A DNA stretch of 26,349 nt from JAOZTV01 sp965371805. GTDB lineage: Bacteria > Acidobacteriota > Aminicenantia > UBA2199. Below the pieces are notes generated by a model. The model worked only from the letters and a program-made list of their open reading frames with translations. It had not been told where the DNA came from and did no database searches. Position numbers and translations under genes: made by a program. How positions within the stretch are numbered: the stretch's first letter is position 1; every line of letters starts with the position of its first letter. Shown here one piece after another: positions 15,352 through 24,202 of this stretch. The stretch covers positions 1 to 26,349 of the forward strand of contig CBDUZW010000073.1 of the NCBI GenBank assembly GCA_965371805.1, written 5' to 3'.

Positions 15352-17838
15352 TTACTTTTTGATTAGTTTTTTATTGTCCGCATGTTTAACATACTTGTCA
15401 AACCAGCGGAATTGTTCCCATAAGACGTGTTCGACACTCTCCCGCGCTCTGTATCCATGATCTTCGAATGGGAGTAGAACAAGTCGGGCTGTACCACCAG
15501 AACCTCTAACAGCTTCAAAGAATACTTCAGACTGCGGGGTTAATGTTCCTGGATTTGAATCGTCATCACCGTGAATTATCAGGATCGGTTCTTTTACTTT
15601 ATCGGCGAAGAAGGTTGGTGAGACATTTATGTAGACATCTCTCGCCTTGAAGAGGGAACGACGCTCAGACTGAAAGCCAAAGGGTTGATTCGTTTTATTG
15701 TAGGATCCACTTCGGGCTATACCTGCACTGAACAGGTCCGTATGGGCCAATAAATTGGCGACCATTAAGCCTCCATGGCTATGGCCGATGATACCGATTC
15801 TTTTTGGATCTGCTACACCCATCTCCACCGCTTTTTTAACAGCGGCCTCTGCGTCCGCAACCAGTTGCGGCACAAAAGTATTGTATGTGGTTTCAGGATC
15901 TCCAATCATAGGCATCGCTGTATTGTGCAGCACCGCATACCCCCTGAGTAAGAAGTAGAGGTGATTGGGACCAAACATGCGCATGAAATTCCGGGTTGAA
16001 CCGCTAATTTGTCCGGCGGTTTTAGCACTTGAATATTCAAGTGGATAGGCATAGAGTACAGTGGGAAGTCGTGTTCCCTTTTTATATCCCGGGGGTAAAT
16101 AAAGGTGGAAACTGAGGGGAACGCCATCTTTACGCTTGTATTGTACAATCTGCTTTTTGATCTGTCTCAACTGTGGGGCGGGATCTTTGAATTTTGTTAT
16201 TGGTTTTTGGGCAAAGCTTCGAGTTGCTTCCCCTTTAACCGCTTTGATCTTTTTCCCAAATTTCGCCAGATAGTAATTCAATGGAACAGTGGAAGACTCT
16301 GATTGCATAAGGAACTTTTTTTCATTTCCGACAAATCCAACGAAATTTTCATAACGTTTCGGATCACATCGGAAAAGACGCACGGACTTCTTTGAGTTTA
16401 AATAACGCAGATCAAGGAAAGGACGTGCTCCTTTTTTAGAGGAACCTCTGCCACGAAAATATACGGCACCACCTTTTTGATGCATAACGTATCGACCGTT
16501 GGGCAGCATTTTGAATAATGGACTACCGGGACTATTATAGCGATCATTCTCATTGAGATCGAACCATAATCGTGAGGTTTTCTTGTCTACATCAAGGAGC
16601 CATACATATCGCCAGCGTTTGAGTCGTTCCTGTTCTGTCAGCATGAGCATACCTCCCTTTGCACCCCAGGAATTCCGCCATGGTTGAATTCGATGTTTAG
16701 CCAGAAAGATCTCTTTGGCCTTGGCTTTAAATGGAGCATTCAGGCTCATGAGCCGGTCACGATGAGATACTTTGGCAACAGGATTTCCACCATCGAGAGC
16801 CTCTACCCAAAAAAGTTGGTGAGGAGCGGTGGGACGCCACGATACAGACCGGGGACCAATAGGGACTCCGTGAGTGGGGACCTGGTCTGACAAGGGTAGG
16901 GATGCGATGGTTGCCACCAGCCCGCCATTGTTGTTCCATATTTCAATTTCACTGGCAAATCGCCACCAGGCAACCTCATGGGACCAGGGTAGCTTCAAAC
17001 GCTCAATGTGAATATATTTGCCATCAGGAGAAAAATTGACTGTCTTATAGATAGCAGGTTTCCCAATTGGGTTCATTTTTCCTGTATCCGGATCAAGGAT
17101 AACCGGTTCTGATGTTGTATAATACTTAAACAATGCATCGTCGTGAGCAGTTACCAGTAAGTTTCGGGATTCATAGGTAGAACGGGCAGTAGCGCCGGAT
17201 CCCTGAAGTATTTTTGGACCTGCCGGTATTGCCGGTGGTTTTGGGGCAGGGCCGCGTTCCGGAATTTTAAGGATGAGGAGTCGTTTCTGATCGGGCATCC
17301 ATCTTACTGCAGATCCCATCAGCGGATTGAGGGCTACTCCCTTGATCTCTTTTAAATCCCCTCTTACTGACCCTAACCAAAGGCCTATATGATCATCAAG
17401 TTCCGCAGTCAATGCAAAACGCTTCCCATCAGCAGTCCATCGGAGAGATAGGATACTTGCATCTTTGGGAAGTTTAAGGGATTGGATCTTCCCATCTTTC
17501 ACCCTGACCAACCGGGGTGAAACTCTTCCAAAGGGACTGTGGAGGTTGTTGGTGACTGGATTAACCCGCATACCTGCCAATTTATGCATCGGTGCTGCAA
17601 GATCAGCGAGCGATGGGTAAAGGACGTAATCGGCGAGAAACATATATTTTCCCTTTGGTGCCAGACTCATCCAATAATAATGTGGCGCATGGAGAATTTT
17701 TAGGATATCATCCGGTGGTGACTGCCACGTTTCTGTCGGTTGTTGATTTTTTTTTACTGTTTTCACACCTGCTGGTAACTGTGTAACCAAAACAGTTAGC
17801 AAGAGTATGACGATTAACATAAAAGTACTTTTTTGCAT
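15352..17838 (-). CDS. exported S9-family peptidase (glutamyl endopeptidase, S9D-like)
   Basis: The start is the ATG at 17838, directly after GGAGGAAAG; a TTG at 17856 would lie upstream of that ribosome binding site. The product has 828 residues: signal peptide 1-~25, a seven-bladed beta-propeller gate (~40-530) with WxxDGKRFALT-type blades, and a C-terminal alpha/beta-hydrolase domain (~560-825). Catalytic Ser is S687 in GHSHGG, Asp D760 in HGDDDSNPGT, and His H794 in EDHGYRARESVEH. These motifs match the prolyl-oligopeptidase family and in particular the glutamyl-endopeptidase branch (with the GDDDxNPGT and HGYRARES signatures). It would cleave peptides after Glu in the periplasm or outside. 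It is divergent from the tricorn homologue, and its GC is higher than that of flanking genes. Activity is likely since the triad is complete. Confidence 0.92.
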   Translation of the reverse strand: MQKSTFMLIVILLLTVLVTQLPAGVKTVKKNQQPTETWQSPPDDILKILHAPHYYWMSLAPKGKYMFLADYVLYPSLADLAAPMHKLAGMRVNPVTNNLHSPFGRVSPRLVRVKDGKIQSLKLPKDASILSLRWTADGKRFALTAELDDHIGLWLGSVRGDLKEIKGVALNPLMGSAVRWMPDQKRLLILKIPERGPAPKPPAIPAGPKILQGSGATARSTYESRNLLVTAHDDALFKYYTTSEPVILDPDTGKMNPIGKPAIYKTVNFSPDGKYIHIERLKLPWSHEVAWWRFASEIEIWNNNGGLVATIASLPLSDQVPTHGVPIGPRSVSWRPTAPHQLFWVEALDGGNPVAKVSHRDRLMSLNAPFKAKAKEIFLAKHRIQPWRNSWGAKGGMLMLTEQERLKRWRYVWLLDVDKKTSRLWFDLNENDRYNSPGSPLFKMLPNGRYVMHQKGGAVYFRGRGSSKKGARPFLDLRYLNSKKSVRLFRCDPKRYENFVGFVGNEKKFLMQSESSTVPLNYYLAKFGKKIKAVKGEATRSFAQKPITKFKDPAPQLRQIKKQIVQYKRKDGVPLSFHLYLPPGYKKGTRLPTVLYAYPLEYSSAKTAGQISGSTRNFMRMFGPNHLYFLLRGYAVLHNTAMPMIGDPETTYNTFVPQLVADAEAAVKKAVEMGVADPKRIGIIGHSHGGLMVANLLAHTDLFSAGIARSGSYNKTNQPFGFQSERRSLFKARDVYINVSPTFFADKVKEPILIIHGDDDSNPGTLTPQSEVFFEAVRGSGGTARLVLLPFEDHGYRARESVEHVLWEQFRWFDKYVKHADNKKLIKK

Positions 17839-17897
17839 CTTTCCTCCAAATACCAATAATGGTACTTATATTTTGTTAAATCAAATAACAATATATA

Positions 17898-17926
17898 TTA
17901 ATATTCTATTGAGAAAAAAAAATCAA
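17898..17926 (-). promoter_or_regulatory. possible promoter for the S9 peptidase
   Basis: Minus strand TTGATT (17926-17921), a 17-base spacer and TATTAA (17903-17898), about 60 bases before the ATG. A near-palindrome (CGTATAAT and ATTATAACG, 17972-17998) lies further up between the two divergent peptidase genes and might be a shared regulatory site. Confidence 0.35.
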
Positions 17927-18042
17927 GGGAAGGTTAATTTTTTTTTTTATGAAACCATAAAGAGACATCCACGTATAATATTTATTGCAATTATAACGTA
18001 ATATGTCTATTATAATATCAATATTTCATAAAAGGAGATGTG

Positions 18043-21000
18043 ATGAAAAAACAAAAACTATTTTTTATTTTATTAATGGCTGTACTCACATTTGTGAGTG
18101 CAAAAACAAATGACCATACCCTATATCAACAACCCACTGCAAACAAATCCCATATTGTATTTGTTTATGCCGGGGATTTATGGAAAGTACCCATTTCCGG
18201 AGGAGAAGCCCACCGGTTAACCCACGGAATCGGGACGGAGACAAACCCTGTGTTTTCTCCCAATGGGAAGTATATTGCCTTTACCGGTCAGTATGACGGG
18301 AACGCCGATGTATTTATTATTCCGGCAGCAGGCGGCGTTCCAACCCGTTTGACCTACCATCCCACAGTAGACAGGGTGGTTAGTTGGACAAGGGACAGTA
18401 AAAAGGTCTTATTCAGCTCTTCACGGTCGAGCGTTGCCCGCTACCCGAGACTCTATACCATGGGGATCGGTGATGGTCTGCCAAAACCTTTACCCCTTCC
18501 AATGGGAGAACGGGGGACCTTCTCACCAGATGGAAACTATATTGCATATGAACCCTTAAAACAATGGCAGCCCGATTGGAAACGCTATAAAGGGGGTCAA
18601 CAGGATGTGATCTGGATCGCCAGCTTGAAGGACTCCTCAATCAAAAAAATACCCGGAGCTGGTGTCAGCAGCAAATACCCGATGTGGATGGGAGACAAGA
18701 TCTATTTTCTATCAGACCGAAACAGCCCGTCAGGCCGTGTATCACTGTTCAGTTTTGACCCCAAAACAGCTCAGATCTCTCAATTAATAGATGACAGGGG
18801 ACTGGATATTAAATCGGCAACCGCCGGCCATAATGCCATCGTATATGAACAGTTCGGTACCATCCATGTTTATGATATTGCTAAAAAGCAATCCCGTAAG
18901 ATCCATATCAATGTAAATGCAGATATGGTCTATGTCCGGGAAAAGTTTATCAATGCAGGTTCGCAGATAAGAAATGCGGCCATCTCTCCATCAGGAGCGA
19001 GGGCTGTCTTTGAAGCTCACGGTGAGATCATCAGTTTACCGGCAAAAAAAGGAGACCCAAGGAACCTGACCCGGACCCCCGGGGTGATGGAGCGGGATCC
19101 CTCATGGTCACCAGATGGAAAATGGATCGCTTATTTTTCCGATGAATCCGGAGAGTATGATTTGCACCTCGTTAGCCAGGATGGCAGGAAGAAAAAAAAA
19201 TTCAGCCTACCCCCTGCATTCTATTACAGCCCCAAATGGTCACCGGACAGCAGCAAAATTGCCTTTACCGACAATATGGTTCAACTCTGGTATATTGATA
19301 TAAAAAAAGAGGGATCAAAACCGGTAAAAGTGGACAAAAATCCAATTGGTATACTGGATAATGTACTGGATACCGACTGGTCCCCCGATAGTCAATGGCT
19401 GACCTATGCCAGACAGAAAAAAAATCTTCTGAGAGCCATATACCTCTACTCACTGAAAACCGGGAAAAACCATCAGGTTACCGACTCTATGAGTGATGCA
19501 AGATACCCCAAATTCAATACAAAGGGGACGCTGTTATATTTTACAGCCAGTACCGACATCGGTCCTTTGATCAGCTTTGCAGATATGTCCAGTATCGGCC
19601 ATCAAACTTCACGGTCCGTATATGCAGTGGTATTATCCAAGAAATCAAGCTCACCCCTATCCTTCGAAAGTGATGAAGAGAAAATCAGTTTGGATAAACC
19701 CAAAAATAAAGAAAGTAAAACCCCTGAAGATAAAAAGAAACCGAAGGATAAAAAGAAAAAAAACACCCGGATAGATTTGAAAGAGTTGTCTTTACGGATC
19801 ATATACCTGCCGATTGCCAGAAAAAACTGGGTTGCATTGGCTGCGGGCCATTCAGATAATTTGTACCTGACAGAATTTCTCCCGGCCGGACCCGGCACCA
19901 CCCATTCCCGGTCCAGTTCCCAATTACACAAATTTGACATGAAAAAACGGAAATTAAGCAAAATAAAGGACAAGATTTCATCCTTTTCTATATCTGCAGA
20001 TGGTAAAAAAGTATTGTACAGCAGTATGAAAAAATGGGTAATTTGCAAGGTTTTAGAAATCAAAAAACCCGGCGGTGCCAATACGCTCAAAACAAGTAGC
20101 ATAAAGATCAAGGTTAATCCAAAGGCGGAATGGAAACAGATGTTCCATGAAGTCTGGCGGGGAGAACGGGACTTCTTTTACGATCCCAATCTCCATGGCA
20201 TGGATATCATAAAAATGGAACGGCTCTACTCCAAATACCTGGGGTCAGTTCAGCACCGATCCGATTTGAATTATCTTTTTACAGAGATGGTAAATCAATT
20301 AACCATCGGCCATATGTGGGCCAGTGGTGGAGATACCCCAAACGCCTCCCGTCTACCCGGCGGGCTCCTTGGATGTGACTTTACAATTGAAAAAGGACAC
20401 TATCGAATAAAAAAAATATACAGGGGAGAACATTGGAATCCCCGTTTGGTCGCCCCCCTGGCCCAACCGGGACTTAAGGTAAAAGAGGGGGATTATCTCT
20501 TTGCTGTCAATGAAAAATCGGTATCGATCTCCTCACCCCTGTTCAAACACTTTGAAAATACCGCAGGTCATCAGGTGACCCTTCGGGTTGGTTCTACTGC
20601 GGATGTAAAAACCAGCCATGAAATAAAGGTGGTCCCGATTAGAAGTGAGGGCAAGTTGCGCCACCTCGAATGGATAGACTCAAATAGAAAAAAAGTAGCC
20701 AGATTGAGCAATGGAAAACTGGCGTATATCTATATGCCCAACACGTCTAATGAAGGATTTGTCAACTTCAATAGATACTTCTTTTCTCAAACTGACAAAC
20801 AAGGCGCCTTGTTGGACGAACGATTCAACGGCGGCGGATTGCTGGCTGATTATGTGGTTCAGCTGTTTACCCGAAAACCCTTAGGTATGATCGTTTATCG
20901 TCATGGTTCACAGGATGTTCCTGTTCCAGCAGGCCTTATTAACGGTCCCAAGGCGATGCTGATCAACCAATTAGCTGGATCCGGCGGAGATGCCATGCCG

Positions 21001-21327
21001 TGGTTTTTTAAAAAAGCAGGTGTCGGACCCCTCATTGGCAAAAAAACATGGGGTGGACTTGTTGCATCCTTCAGATTGCCCCGATTAATGGATGGCGGAT
21101 CTGTAAACGCACCGGATGCCGCTATATATGGTTTGAGTGGCAATTGGGAAGTGGAAAACATAGGAGTTGCTCCGGATTATGAAATTGATTTTGATCCCTA
21201 TCAATGGCGCAAGGGGCGGGATATTCAACTTGAAAAGGGCGTCGCTCTGTTGTTGAAGGAATTGAAAAATAATCCTCAGAAAACATACAAACGACCCCCA
21301 TATCCTAAATACAACATGGAGTATTAA
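18043..21327 (+). CDS. exported tricorn-protease homologue (peptidase S41 family)
   Basis: The ATG at 18043 follows AAAGGAGA with a five-base gap; the GTG at 18040 is less likely. The 1094-residue product has a signal peptide (1-~21). A six-bladed propeller (~25-310) and a seven-bladed propeller (~311-665) follow, with tricorn-type blades such as NPVFSPNGKYIAFTG and DPSWSPDGKWIAYFS. Then come a C1 region, a PDZ domain (~775-870) and the S41 serine-protease domain. The triad aligns with tricorn: H757 in IGHMW, S980 in AGSGGDAMPW and E1038 in VENIGV, at spacing close to that of archaeal tricorn (H746, S965, E1023). Residues ~551-575 are a Lys/Asp/Glu/Pro-rich insertion. Tricorn degrades oligopeptides; here it would act in the periplasm. 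A strong hairpin terminator follows the gene. Confidence 0.94.
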   Translation: MKKQKLFFILLMAVLTFVSAKTNDHTLYQQPTANKSHIVFVYAGDLWKVPISGGEAHRLTHGIGTETNPVFSPNGKYIAFTGQYDGNADVFIIPAAGGVPTRLTYHPTVDRVVSWTRDSKKVLFSSSRSSVARYPRLYTMGIGDGLPKPLPLPMGERGTFSPDGNYIAYEPLKQWQPDWKRYKGGQQDVIWIASLKDSSIKKIPGAGVSSKYPMWMGDKIYFLSDRNSPSGRVSLFSFDPKTAQISQLIDDRGLDIKSATAGHNAIVYEQFGTIHVYDIAKKQSRKIHINVNADMVYVREKFINAGSQIRNAAISPSGARAVFEAHGEIISLPAKKGDPRNLTRTPGVMERDPSWSPDGKWIAYFSDESGEYDLHLVSQDGRKKKKFSLPPAFYYSPKWSPDSSKIAFTDNMVQLWYIDIKKEGSKPVKVDKNPIGILDNVLDTDWSPDSQWLTYARQKKNLLRAIYLYSLKTGKNHQVTDSMSDARYPKFNTKGTLLYFTASTDIGPLISFADMSSIGHQTSRSVYAVVLSKKSSSPLSFESDEEKISLDKPKNKESKTPEDKKKPKDKKKKNTRIDLKELSLRIIYLPIARKNWVALAAGHSDNLYLTEFLPAGPGTTHSRSSSQLHKFDMKKRKLSKIKDKISSFSISADGKKVLYSSMKKWVICKVLEIKKPGGANTLKTSSIKIKVNPKAEWKQMFHEVWRGERDFFYDPNLHGMDIIKMERLYSKYLGSVQHRSDLNYLFTEMVNQLTIGHMWASGGDTPNASRLPGGLLGCDFTIEKGHYRIKKIYRGEHWNPRLVAPLAQPGLKVKEGDYLFAVNEKSVSISSPLFKHFENTAGHQVTLRVGSTADVKTSHEIKVVPIRSEGKLRHLEWIDSNRKKVARLSNGKLAYIYMPNTSNEGFVNFNRYFFSQTDKQGALLDERFNGGGLLADYVVQLFTRKPLGMIVYRHGSQDVPVPAGLINGPKAMLINQLAGSGGDAMPWFFKKAGVGPLIGKKTWGGLVASFRLPRLMDGGSVNAPDAAIYGLSGNWEVENIGVAPDYEIDFDPYQWRKGRDIQLEKGVALLLKELKNNPQKTYKRPPYPKYNMEY

Positions 21328-21364
21328 GCAGAGACCTTATAAAAGATAGATTGTTTTAAATATT

Positions 21365-21417
21365 TATTGAATTCGATCCGGACAGCAGTGGTCAGTCCGG
21401 ATCAATTCAATAGGTTT
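21365..21417 (+). terminator. strong hairpin terminator after the tricorn gene
   Basis: TATTGAATTCGATCCGGAC (21365-21383) pairs with 21395-21412 over 18 bp with a single bulged C and an 11-base loop, followed by GGTTTTT. It lies between convergent genes (tricorn and the channel-like gene at 21460) and could stop transcription from both sides. Confidence 0.8.
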
Positions 21418-21459
21418 TTCCAATATCTTTAAGATAGAGAGGATGAGTTTTTACCCGTT

Positions 21460-22323
21460 TTAAAACATATAGCGGATCCCGAAAATCCAGCCTGTTTTTC
21501 GTTTTAAAACCATACTTCCCTGTTTTTGCTGCACCGGCAGTAAAACGACACTTTCAACAACAAAAGAGTCAAGGGTCCACTTTATCCCGGGAGCAATTGT
21601 AAATACCGATTCACCTGTATTTGGGACAGCCTCGCTATATAATCTATTTTTACCCATGTTTAAATAAGAAAATTCAACCAGGGGTGCCAATGCCATTCTG
21701 GCGTTTTTCCCGATACTGAATTGATAGGAAATTGCCAGGTCAAGTAATAGTTCATTACCCGGATTCATACCTTCATCCGTTTCTCCGGTAACGGATGTCC
21801 ATTTGTACGCAAGACTCAAATCAGCGGCCCATGGTCTGCCGCGCCATGAAAAATAAACACCCGGTTTTAAGTTCCACATATCCATAGTGACCTCTTTTGC
21901 ACCCGTGGGAATACCAATTCCTAAAACAGTTGCGACCCCAAAAGTGGAACTGTATGTATTGCGGCGGTAGAGGCTGTACTTTACCATCATCATCATATCA
22001 CCAATTCCTGACATTTTTGTCTCCATGCTGTTCATTGACATAGTCTGGCTGATCAATGGCTGCCGGATCATAATAGTCAAATTTCTTAATAGTCCATAAG
22101 CGAGCACCGTATTCAATACACTCTTATCCATTGCTGCACTCATTAAATTGAGATCATCCCCCCTGCCCATTAGGCGCAACTGTGTTCGAAATATCCACTT
22201 GTCCCTGGCTGGTGTTAAACCTGCATCTACACTGACACCGTTGCCGAAACTGAAGAGAGGGAATATTATCAGCAGGGTAAAAATGACCGCATAAGGTTTT
22301 ATAAACATATTGAGCTTATTCAT
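21460..22323 (-). CDS. outer-membrane transporter-like beta-barrel protein
   Basis: The start is the ATG at 22323, one base after the TAA of the preceding HMA gene; the frame is open further upstream, but that part overlaps the HMA gene. The 287-residue product has a signal peptide (MNKLNMFIKPYAV ... FSFG) and a chain of amphipathic strands typical of a barrel: WIFRTQLRLMGRG, TFGVATVLGIGIPTGA, LKPGVYFSWRGR, AADLSLAYKW and a terminal TGWIFGIRYMF. The final Phe is the usual barrel signal. It resembles the 'transporter / phenol-degradation MetA-like' outer-membrane family (PF13557 style). Several Met residues cluster at ~75-115, including MSMNSMETKM and MMMM, a possible metal-binding surface. 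Coupling to an HMA lipoprotein suggests metal handling. Confidence 0.75.
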   Translation of the reverse strand: MNKLNMFIKPYAVIFTLLIIFPLFSFGNGVSVDAGLTPARDKWIFRTQLRLMGRGDDLNLMSAAMDKSVLNTVLAYGLLRNLTIMIRQPLISQTMSMNSMETKMSGIGDMMMMVKYSLYRRNTYSSTFGVATVLGIGIPTGAKEVTMDMWNLKPGVYFSWRGRPWAADLSLAYKWTSVTGETDEGMNPGNELLLDLAISYQFSIGKNARMALAPLVEFSYLNMGKNRLYSEAVPNTGESVFTIAPGIKWTLDSFVVESVVLLPVQQKQGSMVLKRKTGWIFGIRYMF

Positions 22324-22324
22324 T

Positions 22325-22684
22325 TTACTTTTTTTTTTGAGGCCGCTTGCCCGGTGTAAAATTTGCCTTTTTAATGGCATCAAAAACATCTTGATCATTT
22401 AGTTTATGACCCGGTTTTAAATATACCGTTAGCTGTTTTTTTTCCCAGTTGGCTACTGCCTTTACAACTCCGGGTATCTGTTTTACCAGTTTTTCAAGAC
22501 CGCTGTGACAACCGGGACAATCCATTCCTAATACAATATAAACCTTTTTTATATATTCAGCTTTTTGTTGCTTAACATCATTTGATTCCGGTTTTGTCTC
22601 AACCTTTTGAACAGCGCTACTGCAACCAGTCATAAGCAATGCAAAAACAAATACTATCAAAAATATTTTCATTTTATTCATCAT
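22325..22684 (-). CDS. heavy-metal-associated (HMA) domain lipoprotein
   Basis: A 119-residue protein with a lipoprotein signal: hydrophobic IFLIVFVFALL followed by the lipobox LMTGC (C21). A linker leads to an HMA domain (~46-110) that begins KKVYIVLGMDCPGCH, with the metal-binding C56-x2-C59, and continues VKQIPGVVKAVANWEKKQLTVYL, the standard babbabb pattern. HMA domains bind Cu(I), Hg(II), Zn or Cd. Lipidation would place it in the periplasm, tethered to a membrane, unlike cytoplasmic CopZ/MerP-like chaperones, which are not lipidated. GGAGG-AGTTAAA precedes the ATG. The stop codon almost overlaps the start of the channel-like gene, so both are made together. Metal specificity cannot be read from the sequence. 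Confidence 0.9.
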   Translation of the reverse strand: MMNKMKIFLIVFVFALLMTGCSSAVQKVETKPESNDVKQQKAEYIKKVYIVLGMDCPGCHSGLEKLVKQIPGVVKAVANWEKKQLTVYLKPGHKLNDQDVFDAIKKANFTPGKRPQKKK

Positions 22685-22878
22685 TTTAACTCCTCCACTC
22701 CTGCTTAGATTTCAAATATCTATAGCTATTTTTTTGTCTTTCTAAATTAACATAAATATTTGACAATCAGATTCAGAGTACCTTGCTAAAAAATACTACA
22801 TACAGCTACTTTTTAAACTATGAGAATTATTAAAGAATACAAAAAATAAAACTCTGTTCCTTTTTTTTCTATTTCTAA

Positions 22879-22907
22879 TTGAACTTAACCCATTACTAAA
22901 ATATAAT
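22879..22907 (+). promoter_or_regulatory. sigma-70-like promoter for the inositol-phosphatase gene
   Basis: TTGAAC (22879-22884), exactly 17 bases, then TATAAT (22902-22907). The start would be near 22914, 23 bases before the ATG, with GGGGAT as the ribosome binding site between. One of the best promoter matches in the window. Confidence 0.65.
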
Positions 22908-22936
22908 ATAACGGGAAATTATATATTGGGGATAAA

Positions 22937-23713
22937 ATGGAAAAAAAAATAAAACTGGCAGTAAATGCGGCTAAAAAGGCAGGGGAAATAGTATTATCAT
23001 TTTATGACAAACAGGAAATCAAATATAAAGAGAGCAATAATCTGGTTACTCAGGCAGACATTGAAGCAGAGACATATATAATAAAGACAATAAAAAGTAA
23101 ATTTCCAGGCCATTCTATACTAAGTGAAGAGTTAGTAGAAAAAGATGCATATGATTCAGACAATTTATGGATTATTGATCCACTGGATGGAACCAATAAT
23201 TATGCAAGAAATATCCCCCAGTTTTGTATTTCAATTGCTTATGCAGAAAAGGGTAACGTATTGGCTGGAGTTATATATGATCCCTGCAGAAAGGAATTAT
23301 TTACATCTATAAAGGGAAAAGGGGCTTATCTTAATGGAGAAAAAATATGGGTTTCAAATAAGAATCATATATATCAAGCTATAATTGCGACCGGTTTCAA
23401 TTATGAAAGAGGGGAAATCATGGAAAAAACACTGGATACGATTAAATCTCTTTTTAAACAAAAAATATGCGGGATACGCAGGATGGGCAGTGCAGCTCTG
23501 GACCTTTGCTGGGTTGCATGTGGGAGATACGACGGATATTTTGAATATAAAATAAGTCCATGGGATATAGCAGCCGGTATGCTGATTGTTCGTGAAGCGG
23601 GGGGATTTTGTACTGATAGATCCGGTGCTAAATTAACCTTAAATAATGAAGGTGTTGTCGCAACGAATCAAATATTAAATAGAACATTGATAGATATAGT
23701 TAAATGGAAATAG
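22937..23713 (+). CDS. inositol monophosphatase family protein
   Basis: A 258-residue cytoplasmic enzyme with all family landmarks: ILSEE (E64, E65), DPLDGTNNY (D81, D84), GVIYDPCRKELF, GKGAYLNGEKI and the second metal motif PWDIAAG (D210). These ligate the two or three Mg ions used to hydrolyse phosphate monoesters. Members include inositol-1-phosphatase (SuhB), histidinol-phosphatase (HisN), fructose-1,6-bisphosphatase type IV and CysQ. The sequence does not settle which substrate is used, and there is no supporting pathway gene nearby. Length is normal for the family. It has its own promoter and appears monocistronic. Confidence 0.92.
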   Translation: MEKKIKLAVNAAKKAGEIVLSFYDKQEIKYKESNNLVTQADIEAETYIIKTIKSKFPGHSILSEELVEKDAYDSDNLWIIDPLDGTNNYARNIPQFCISIAYAEKGNVLAGVIYDPCRKELFTSIKGKGAYLNGEKIWVSNKNHIYQAIIATGFNYERGEIMEKTLDTIKSLFKQKICGIRRMGSAALDLCWVACGRYDGYFEYKISPWDIAAGMLIVREAGGFCTDRSGAKLTLNNEGVVATNQILNRTLIDIVKWK

Positions 23714-23738
23714 AATTTTTATTCTACTTTCTCGAAGT

Positions 23739-23921
23739 TTAACTATATATTCTATATTTTTCCCTTTTTAACCGACTTGAATTTTCTAAATTCTGATCCT
23801 CCCATTCCACCTGTCTATCAAAACATTTATCTAAAGCTTCCTCTGAATAATCAAAAGTCTCTTTAGAGACAAGGGTCTGGTTCAATGTATATAAATATAA
23901 GGCAAGTTTTTCTCTCTCCAT
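23739..23921 (-). CDS. small hypothetical protein, 60 residues
   Basis: The open frame MEREKLALYLYTLNQTLVSK... is charged, has no signal peptide and reads like a plausible helical protein, with a balanced amino-acid mix not expected of AT-rich non-coding DNA. No clear Shine-Dalgarno precedes the ATG. It sits convergent to the inositol-phosphatase gene, 25 bases from its stop. I recognise no family; it may also be chance. Confidence 0.4.
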   Translation of the reverse strand: MEREKLALYLYTLNQTLVSKETFDYSEEALDKCFDRQVEWEDQNLENSSRLKREKYRIYS

Positions 23922-24063
23922 ATATTAATAGACTCAAAAAAAGAGAAAAAAGTTCCATTTGTTTAATTAAATGCTATCAAAATCTCATACATTTTTCAAT
24001 TTCTCCCAGTTAATATATTTGAAATCTTACAAATAAATTAAAAAAAGGTTAGAAAAAACACTT

Positions 24064-24085
24064 GTCTAATCCCATCGGGATAGAC
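24064..24085. promoter_or_regulatory. dyad upstream of the DsrE-like gene
   Basis: GTCTA(a)TCCC pairs with GGGATAGAC across ATC, with one bulged A. It overlaps the place where the -35 of the promoter at 24104-24112 should be, and no good -35 hexamer is present there. This arrangement suits an activator or repressor site; an RNA hairpin belonging to an upstream transcript is the alternative. Confidence 0.4.
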
Positions 24086-24103
24086 GCAAATGAATATTTG
24101 TTA

Positions 24104-24112
24104 TGATATAAT
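24104..24112 (+). promoter_or_regulatory. extended -10 promoter of the DsrE-like gene
   Basis: TGA followed by TATAAT (24107-24112) is a consensus extended -10. The start point would be near 24119, right at the base of the first leader hairpin. Confidence 0.55.
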
Positions 24113-24118
24113 TCAATT

Positions 24119-24202
24119 TTAATGGACAGCCTGGTCCATTTATAACCGAGAAATATGCATAGCAGGCATAAAAATTCTTGTATTTCTCGGAAGGAGAATT
24201 AA
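24119..24202 (+). promoter_or_regulatory. structured 5' leader with two perfect hairpins
   Basis: Hairpin 1 is AATGGAC-AGCCTG-GTCCATT (24121-24140, 7 bp). Hairpin 2 is CCGAGAAATA (24146-24155) paired with TATTTCTCGG (24181-24190), 10 bp with a 25-base loop. The ribosome binding site AAGGAG (24191-24196) begins at the very next base, and the ATG is at 24203. There is no U-run, so this is not a terminator. It may control ribosome access or mRNA stability. It does not match any riboswitch class I recognise. Confidence 0.55.

Noticed and set aside
19602..20111. 169-codon minus-strand frame inside the tricorn gene
   Set aside because: Phe/Ser/Leu-rich shadow of the Lys-rich insert and neighbouring blades; the tricorn frame is continuous with a full domain set.
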